Source: Nemertoderma westbladi
Taxonomy: Eukaryota; Xenacoelomorpha; Nemertodermatida; Nemertodermatidae
Assembly (NCBI GenBank): GCA_032718475.1
Contig: JAUCBJ010002766.1
Coordinates: 1-47,883 of the forward strand
DNA length: 47,883 nt
Direction of reading: 5' to 3'
Positions 41,641-47,883 of the stretch are shown piece by piece. The stretch's first letter is position 1. Each line of letters begins with the position of its first letter. The position numbers were made by a program, and so were the translations under genes. A model generated the notes under the pieces. The model ran no database searches. It saw nothing but the letters and a program-made list of their open reading frames with translations, and was not told where the DNA came from.

Positions 41641-44600
41641 TCAACAAGGACCCATGGAGCCACTATCATCGAGTTCACGTACTGGTGCGTCAGAGTTCTG
41701 TATGGATCCGTAACCACGGTGAGACGACGTCGATGTGTTCGCTATAAGGGAGTCTAAACGCTTCCGACTCCCGGGGATAAACCGCTTGGGAGCCGGTCCT
41801 ACGTAACTAAGGAGCACCGGGAGAAAGATAAGGCCGTGGGCGGCCCCGAAGAGAACAATACCAAGGTACATGCGGAAGTAGAAGACCTGGAAGAGTTGGC
41901 TCTTACTGAAAGCGAGAACAGCGACACCGCAGACCTTGGTGAGAGAGATGCCGGAGAGGACGCTGGAGCCCATCTCGGCGAGGGCGTGGCGAGCACGGAC
42001 GACGCGGTTGGGTCCCGGACACAGAGCGAACGCCCGGACGGTGTGACTGCAGAACTCAACGCCGATACCGACACACATGATAAGGTTGACGAGGGAGACC
42101 GCGTTGAGGGAGATCTCCCAGAGGTACATAAGGCCCAGAAGGTTGACGAGGATCATAGACACGGTGACAACGGTGACGAGAGCCGAACCCAAGTCTAAGC
42201 CGAGGAGGAGAAAGCTGACCACAAATATAGCGATGAGGGCGACGCTGAGACTGTAGATAGTCTCGTTGACAACCGTGAGATATTGATCGTAATAAACGTA
42301 GAATATTGAGTAAGGGAACACTGAGGCTTTGGGCTGTACGAGTTGCAGAGATCGGGTTATGTTATCCGCTATCTCGCGGGAATGTTTCAAGGCGTTTATA
42401 TAATCTTGAGAATCTCGCAGGACCGTGTGGTACGTCATGAAGTAAGTGGCACCGATGGCGGTGTTATTGCGGAGTAGATTGACGGCACTGCCGTAGGCGG
42501 CGTGGCCCCCCTTGGCGCACTGGTCGTTGGGAACGTCCTCGAGGAACCACGGAAGGAACCGCATAAACTCTCGGGGGGTCGGCCTCGTTCCGGCCTCCGA
42601 CGCATTCCGACAACTCACGCAGTCTTTAGAGGCCGAGGTCGCCGGACAGAAGAGCGACGGGTCGGTAGAGTTAACCCGACAGCAGGGGACCTGACCCACT
42701 GGGTCGCTCCAATCGAAGTAATCGTCGATCCAGCTGCTGGCGGGATGGGCGATGTGCGAGTAAGCCGGGGTCAGTTGGGCCTGGTACAACTGGTAGTCCA
42801 GCGAGTTCTCCTTGCAGCCGCGCGACCCGCACATCATATCGGCGCCCCCGGGGCTCGTGTAATCGTATCCGTCCTTCACGACGAAGTAAACGGGCGGCCC
42901 GACACTGAGGTAGCGCTGGATCGCCCCGAAGTAATCGAGAACGTAGGAATCCCGAGGCATCGAGAGCGATTGATCCAATCCCACGGAAATCTTCGATGTG
43001 AAACAACCGCAGGCCGCCAACCATCCGGTAAACACGACGATAACAACAACCCGGACGAAGTCATTCATTAACAACGGCGCGTAGCAATGCTTCACCAGAC
43101 TGTAGAGCCGCCCTTTCTCTTCATCCAGTTTCCTCCCGCGTTCTGGAAGACGGAGACAGCAGAGCACGTCGACGGCGTTGCGTTCCTGTCGAGCCGAGTC
43201 GAGAGCGAGAAGAGAGACGAAGCAGGTGACCTGGAGGAGGAAGTCGATGAGGACGGCGAGGCCGGCGTAGAGAGAGAATACCTGGACGGCGGGCATGGGG
43301 GTCATAGCGCCGAGGAAGAAGGCCCCGGACTCGGAGAGACTGGTGAGCAGCATGGAGGGACCCACGGAGCCGAAAACCCGTCCGATCTGCTCGTTGCGTA
43401 ACTCGTCGACGCGTCGCTCGTCCCGTTGGTACGCCTGCACCAGGATGAAGATGTTGTCGACGCCGACGGCGAGGACGAGGAATGGGACGACCTCGAGGAT
43501 GATGAGAGTGAGGGGGACGCCGCAGTAGCTGAAGAACCCAATGGAGGAGGAGACGGACCCGAGGACGATGACGACGCCGGAGAGGCCAAGGGTCACCTTA
43601 GAGTCAATAAACAACCGTTTCAATGTGGTCGTCTGTCCCAAAGCCAAGGCGACGTAGACGAACATCAGCATGTAGGATATTAATATGGTGTAAACGTCCG
43701 ACTCGGATTCCCTATCAAGTTCGTCTTCTACCGAACGTTCCGAGGAGAACGAGAGAGTGAGGTTGGAACGCGACGCGTAGTCCTTCATGAAGTGAATGAA
43801 CTCGGCCTCCCAGGCCTCGGCGGCTCGGTTGTCGGTCGCGTTGACGTGGTTGTTCACGAGGAAGGTGAGGATGATCGCATCGGACGACTCGTAATCCTTG
43901 GCCGTCAGGTTGTATCCGCCGAACGCGGTGAAGGGGAACACGGGGCCGCCCCACTTGGCGAGACAACTCAGCCCCAACGGGGTCGTGTCGTTGGGAGCGG
44001 TGGGAGTCCGGGAGCAGTAGGTGATGTGGTCGTAGTACTTGTAGGTGATCTGCATGATGTCGTCGTCGTAATAAGTTTTATTTAGATTATCCAGAGAATC
44101 CTGGAAGTATTCGACGACACTTTGAATCAAACAGTTGGAATTCAGAGGATCTAAAGGTTTAGTACATATATCCTGCAGGGTGACGTTGGTTTCCGTTCCG
44201 TTTGCGAATGTCAACGGAGCTTTTAGATTAACAATCGCCGTTTGTAGTTCCAACGCCATTTGCAAAACTTGGAAATCGAAAACTCCCGAGAAGTTAGTGA
44301 ATCCGCCCTGATCCCTCGTCCATATGGAGGAGTTGTACAGGGGCGCGCGGATGATCACCTGCTCGGTGCGGTAGAACGGCCCGAAGTGCTCGTCGAAGTA
44401 GTCCTTCTCGGTGCGAGCCTCCGAGTTGGGTGCGGACCACAGCGCGACGGGGTCCGTGGTCACCGAGGCCAACGAGATCCCGGCCGAGGCGACAACGATG
44501 GCGAGCACCCCGACGGTGAGTACGGTGTAGGGATACCGAGCGCAAACGCCGCCCCAAGCGGTGAACCAGCGAACTAAACTCGCGTTTACTTGGTAGCCTA

Positions 44601-45615
44601 ATCGCTCGAGAACCGAGGGAGGGTTCGGGTAGATTTCGCTTTTACTCAATGAAGCAGCGCCGTAATCTCTAGACGTCATTGGGTCTTTTAAACAGGCGGT
44701 ACAAATCACTGTGGTAATAAAGGTTAAGGCGAACAGACAGAATATAACGACGATAATGACCATCTCGCCGGGGTAACCGATGAGAGTGAAGGGCGGGGTT
44801 GGAGTTGGAACGGGTGGGAGGGGAGGGCAGGTTGTCGGGCAATCCTGGCAGGCACAGGGTTGGCTATCGTTGGTTAGGCCTTGACTGCACGGAGTTATAG
44901 AGGAATTCATAACGACTAACGGGGGTTCCGTGGTGCTGCTGTTAGTCCAGATTATCTGTATGGGGGCGTAACCGTTGCTGGGGGAGCCCATGTACTTGAG
45001 CCAGGCCTCCGGGGTGCATTCACTCGCAGGGAGGCCGCAGACCATACTGATTGCCTTGCCGTTCCCCCCTGGGTTCTGGACGTTTTTACACGAATCATAC
45101 ATTCCCGAGGAAAACGATTCATCAACAGCGTAAGTTACGATATCGACGGATTTAGTTTCTACTATCGTCCCATTCGATAGAGTTTTGTTGTAAGGAGTCG
45201 AGACCATCACATCTAAGTGGACAGACTGGTTGGGAGAACATAATTGGGTGCAATAGAGTTCGGCGAGATTGCGGAAACAAGATGGGCATCGCGATAAAAA
45301 CTGACGAGGTACTTTTAGACTGAATACCAAATCTTTCATTTGGTCAGCGTCGCAGCACGTTAACGGGTAGTCAGGAGACGATGTGTTCCCTCGTAAAGAA
45401 GGACAAAGGTCGGCCAACGACTCCAGCGCAGTCGCGTCTGTAAGATGTTGAGCGCGGCCGTTATAATCGCAAGGTTGGCTAGAGAATACCTTTTTCTTGC
45501 AGGCACCACGAGTAACGCAATATCCTGGTTCGTGACGTTTACTCCCATCAATAAGTGACGTGAAACATAAGATTATCGTTACTGCGATGGGAAATATCTG
45601 AAGTATTGTTGCCAT
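41641..45615 (-). CDS. NPC1: NPC1 intracellular cholesterol transporter, intronless
   Basis: NPC1 accepts cholesterol from NPC2 in late endosomes and lysosomes and exports it through the membrane. The frame is open further upstream (Met at 45729), but Met at 45615 is preferred: it begins a signal peptide (MATILQIFPIAVTIILCF) directly before the Cys-rich sterol-binding N-terminal domain. This gives 1324 residues, close to the usual size. Visible are QFLSRCPSCF (about 103-114), a transmembrane segment near 283-305, and the sterol-sensing domain with EVVPFLVLAVGVDNIFILVQ (about 707-726). The latter includes the Pro equivalent to the sterol-critical Pro691 of the human protein. A Cys-rich luminal domain and the VEFCSHTVRAF segment near 1185 in the last membrane bundle follow. 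The C-terminus ends SGSMGPC and lacks the LLNF-type lysosomal signal of the vertebrate protein. A single uninterrupted exon is remarkable, as vertebrate NPC1 has about 25. Confidence 0.96.
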   Translation of the reverse strand: MATILQIFPIAVTIILCFTSLIDGSKRHEPGYCVTRGACKKKVFSSQPCDYNGRAQHLTDATALESLADLCPSLRGNTSSPDYPLTCCDADQMKDLVFSLKVPRQFLSRCPSCFRNLAELYCTQLCSPNQSVHLDVMVSTPYNKTLSNGTIVETKSVDIVTYAVDESFSSGMYDSCKNVQNPGGNGKAISMVCGLPASECTPEAWLKYMGSPSNGYAPIQIIWTNSSTTEPPLVVMNSSITPCSQGLTNDSQPCACQDCPTTCPPLPPVPTPTPPFTLIGYPGEMVIIVVIFCLFALTFITTVICTACLKDPMTSRDYGAASLSKSEIYPNPPSVLERLGYQVNASLVRWFTAWGGVCARYPYTVLTVGVLAIVVASAGISLASVTTDPVALWSAPNSEARTEKDYFDEHFGPFYRTEQVIIRAPLYNSSIWTRDQGGFTNFSGVFDFQVLQMALELQTAIVNLKAPLTFANGTETNVTLQDICTKPLDPLNSNCLIQSVVEYFQDSLDNLNKTYYDDDIMQITYKYYDHITYCSRTPTAPNDTTPLGLSCLAKWGGPVFPFTAFGGYNLTAKDYESSDAIILTFLVNNHVNATDNRAAEAWEAEFIHFMKDYASRSNLTLSFSSERSVEDELDRESESDVYTILISYMLMFVYVALALGQTTTLKRLFIDSKVTLGLSGVVIVLGSVSSSIGFFSYCGVPLTLIILEVVPFLVLAVGVDNIFILVQAYQRDERRVDELRNEQIGRVFGSVGPSMLLTSLSESGAFFLGAMTPMPAVQVFSLYAGLAVLIDFLLQVTCFVSLLALDSARQERNAVDVLCCLRLPERGRKLDEEKGRLYSLVKHCYAPLLMNDFVRVVVIVVFTGWLAACGCFTSKISVGLDQSLSMPRDSYVLDYFGAIQRYLSVGPPVYFVVKDGYDYTSPGGADMMCGSRGCKENSLDYQLYQAQLTPAYSHIAHPASSWIDDYFDWSDPVGQVPCCRVNSTDPSLFCPATSASKDCVSCRNASEAGTRPTPREFMRFLPWFLEDVPNDQCAKGGHAAYGSAVNLLRNNTAIGATYFMTYHTVLRDSQDYINALKHSREIADNITRSLQLVQPKASVFPYSIFYVYYDQYLTVVNETIYSLSVALIAIFVVSFLLLGLDLGSALVTVVTVSMILVNLLGLMYLWEISLNAVSLVNLIMCVGIGVEFCSHTVRAFALCPGPNRVVRARHALAEMGSSVLSGISLTKVCGVAVLAFSKSQLFQVFYFRMYLGIVLFGAAHGLIFLPVLLSYVGPAPKRFIPGSRKRLDSLIANTSTSSHRGYGSIQNSDAPVRELDDSGSMGPC

Positions 45616-46998
45616 TCCAGTCGATAATTCCAACTCTATATCACCCGCAACCGCAACTGTACGAATGGTTCGTTTGTCCGTATAATAGCACTTTAACGTA
45701 ACGAATCCTTTCGTTGTTCCGGTGAACACCTCAATAGAGTAAGTGCGTCACACAATATCTTTAAATGTAAATTAATATCTAGATGCAGTATGCATATGCT
45801 CACATTCACTGTAGGTACCACCAGACTACTTCCAGACTTCACGGTACAGATTCGATTAGGTGCCTGAGGAGAGGACCGGCGACTGCGATGGTGCAGATTG
45901 GGTTACTGATCCAAAAAAAAGCAAAAAATCAATAATATTTGCATATCTCAATAATATCTCAAATAATAATCAATCATTCCGTAGACTACACTTATAACAG
46001 TTTAAATTCAAACCAAATAAATTAGTAATTACCGGTACTACTGTACCTACTAAAGTAACGAAACTTCAGATATTCATTTGCATCTAATACTGTAAACTGT
46101 AATATATGCTAGACGCGGACGGGCAGCATTCCGTTCCACTGCCGGTACTGCGGTACTACTATATAATATAGGCCCGAGGCCTACCAAACAATATGTACCT
46201 ACAACCATCAGTCCATACAATACCCTGATACCGGTACTGCAATACAATACTTTAAATGTAAAAGCCAAGTAAGTACAGCTGTACAAACGCAATCTGTAGC
46301 AGCCCAGCATCAGAGCATGGGCTGATGGGTGGGGTGATGGGCTGGACGGAATCAATGACGGATGATAGCGGTCTGGTGGTGTCAGGGTGTTGTGCTAAGG
46401 AGAGGGGAAAATCTGCTCTAGTCATTCAACTTATCATCTGATCTATCTACTAATCTGCCAGAGTGCAAGCAAGCCTGGCAATGTACCGAGTACTGTGCAC
46501 TGTGTACCCTGTACCGCCCTGCCGCACCTAAAACAAGACCTTACTGATATCTGATAGGAATAACGGTGGCATTACCTTCTAGAGTACAAATAGTTTATAC
46601 GAATGTCAAAATCCTGAAATCAGCAGCCAACAGCAATAAAATAACAATAATTACAGAATTACGAATGTTGAGTAACACTGTAGTGCCTACCGCTCTCTCT
46701 GCTTAGAGTAAACTGGAAGGTAATTCAACCTCGGATCACCCCATAGCTACACCAATCATATCTATCAGCCAATGAAATCCATTGTTATTTTGAATAGCTT
46801 ATTGGGCTTAGGAGTTGTAATCTACCAACACAGCTCTACTACTAATACACTGTATATGAGGCACTTTTGACGCCAAATTACGCACAAGGCCCACGCCCCA
46901 CGCCCACGTACAATAAATTTAACACATTCGCCCAATTTCTCATATACATACATACACCATGTCCTTCAATATAGTGTCGTTATTCTGGTACATGCCCA
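45616..46998. other. NPC1 upstream region, no gene
   Basis: AT-rich sequence with many ACCGGTAC / GGTACTAC motifs (46020-46230, 46480-46520). No promoter element can be fixed. The NPC1 frame is open to 45729, and the extra 38 codons are probably leader sequence. Confidence 0.45.
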
Positions 46999-47027
46999 CC
47001 CCCCCCCCCCCCCCCCCCCCCCCCCCC
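46999..47027. repeat. Poly-C run of 29
   Basis: Uninterrupted C run followed within a few bases by a T run. Confidence 0.9.
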
Positions 47028-47139
47028 ATTTTTTTTTACAAATCTTAATGAGATTGCATGAAAGTTGAAACAGAGTTAGTTTCCCATCGATATTGCACCA
47101 GTTACACCATAGTTATTCTTCAAACTTTTAGTGATTCTT

Positions 47140-47235
47140 TGTTACTATTGGAAAGCTGACCGTGCAAGGATTCCAAATATGTAAAAAATATTTGAATTGG
47201 TGGGAAATAGCTGAGATATGGGCATTCGAAATTTC
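47140..47235 (+). repeat. Interspersed repeat copy (TGCAAGGATTCCAAAT family)
   Basis: Best-preserved copy in the window: GGAAAGCTGACCGTGCAAGG, then ATTCCAAATATG and GGGAAATAGCTGAGATATGG. Compare 795-870 and 7375-5338. Confidence 0.6.
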
Positions 47236-47429
47236 CATGTATTTGCTTCCGCTGCAGGCCATTTTATTCCATGTAATAAATAAATACACAATGACACACA
47301 AATCATCCACACAGCTGACAGTAATGCCTGCAAGTGCATACTTTGCGGTGATCCGGCGGGCCTTTACCACCTACAGTCTTGTAAATCTAATCAAAAGACG
47401 CTGTCGCAATGGCGCAGACGATGAGGTAC

Positions 47430-47545
47430 GGCTAATGTCGCGTTACGGAAAGTCGCGTTACGGCTAATTTTCAGAGTAGCCGTAACGCGCAACTTTGAAA
47501 GTCGCGGTACGGCTACTCAAAAAGTCGCGTTAACGGCTAATCTAT
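47430..47545. repeat. GTCGCGTTACGGCTA repeats with perfect 13-bp hairpin
   Basis: Four direct blocks of GTCGCGTTACGG (one with GGTACGG, one with TTAACGG) and one inverted block. CGCGTTACGGCTA at 47454-47466 pairs exactly with TAGCCGTAACGCG at 47477-47489 over a 10-nt loop. Confidence 0.85.
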
Positions 47546-47654
47546 TGTCTTGGTTTTACATAGGGAATCATTATCAATATTATTCTATGGTGTTTACGTG
47601 CAGATGAGAAAGGTTCGAAAAATTTAATGTAATAATGTTTTACAGCATAATGCA

Positions 47655-47690
47655 GGGGGGAGGGGGGGGGGGGGGGGGGGGGGGGGAGGG
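47655..47690. repeat. Poly-G run, 36 nt with two interruptions
   Basis: G6-A-G25-A-G3. The longest G tract in the window. Confidence 0.9.
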
Positions 47691-47883
47691 TTTAACTAAA
47701 AACACTTTGCCATTTATTAATTCCATTGTATTATTATTGTTGTATTGCGGCTACCACAGTATACAATACCATAAATATATTGGTCGAAAGTACTGTATAT
47801 CAGTATATTGCCGAAATATTGCACTTTGAATTTATTATTATAATAATCAAATCAAAAGTATCCTAAAACTAAAGCCCTTAAAT

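Noticed and set aside
41836-44577. Plus-strand frames of 80-190 codons opposite NPC1.
   Set aside because: Shadows of the GC-rich NPC1 coding strand; Glu/Asp/Gly/Val-rich with no domain.

Overview
The window reads as nuclear DNA of an invertebrate animal. It carries three recognisable metazoan genes with GC-rich coding sequence in AT-rich surroundings, AG/GT-spliced introns, and a dense load of eukaryotic repeats: two LINEs plus LINE fragments, hAT-like, piggyBac-like and MITE-like DNA transposons, part of an LTR retroelement, tRNA-derived SINE heads, at least seven tandem arrays and very long poly-G/poly-C runs. I cannot name the species; a marine invertebrate is a guess from texture only.

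Left part (1-8.5 kb): mostly repeats and AT-rich sequence. It holds a broken retroelement ORF (3.75-4.33 kb), a CCTGC pentanucleotide array, a 1.9-kb hAT-like element with a perfect 8-bp target duplication and nested elements, and a 35-bp minisatellite.

8.5-20.6 kb: one split gene on the minus strand, a kelch-like protein that matches KLHL8 best. I recovered four exons by hand with consistent splice phases: BTB plus the start of BACK (19611 to about 20233), the rest of BACK (15484-15644), a short linker exon leading into the first kelch strand (13085-13227), and a kelch exon (8546-8845). Two of the introns are occupied mainly by a LINE. The third (13228-15483) consists almost wholly of satellites, and one satellite unit contains the intron's own 5' splice site. 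The acceptor side of the BTB exon is likewise repeated in a 50-bp array. The first exon(s) and the later kelch exons are not visible.

20.6-31.7 kb: repeats and spacer, then an intact intronless Aurora kinase (26657-27757, plus). Its stop codon lies inside a 436-bp MITE-like insertion; the reading frame resumes on the far side of that insertion. A 1243-bp piggyBac-like element flanked by TTAA follows, then a decayed LINE copy.

31.7-38.9 kb: two large 43-bp satellite arrays that share identical left ends over 567 bp. Between them lie an LTR-PBS-gag fragment cut off by the first array, an unidentified decayed coding stretch, and a 67-bp array.

38.9-47.9 kb: tRNA-derived SINE heads, then an intact intronless NPC1 sterol transporter gene (41641-45615, minus), then non-coding sequence with hairpins and homopolymers.

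The three genes have no evident shared pathway: protein ubiquitination adaptor, mitotic kinase, lysosomal cholesterol export. All alignments to known families were made by eye from memory; no search was run.
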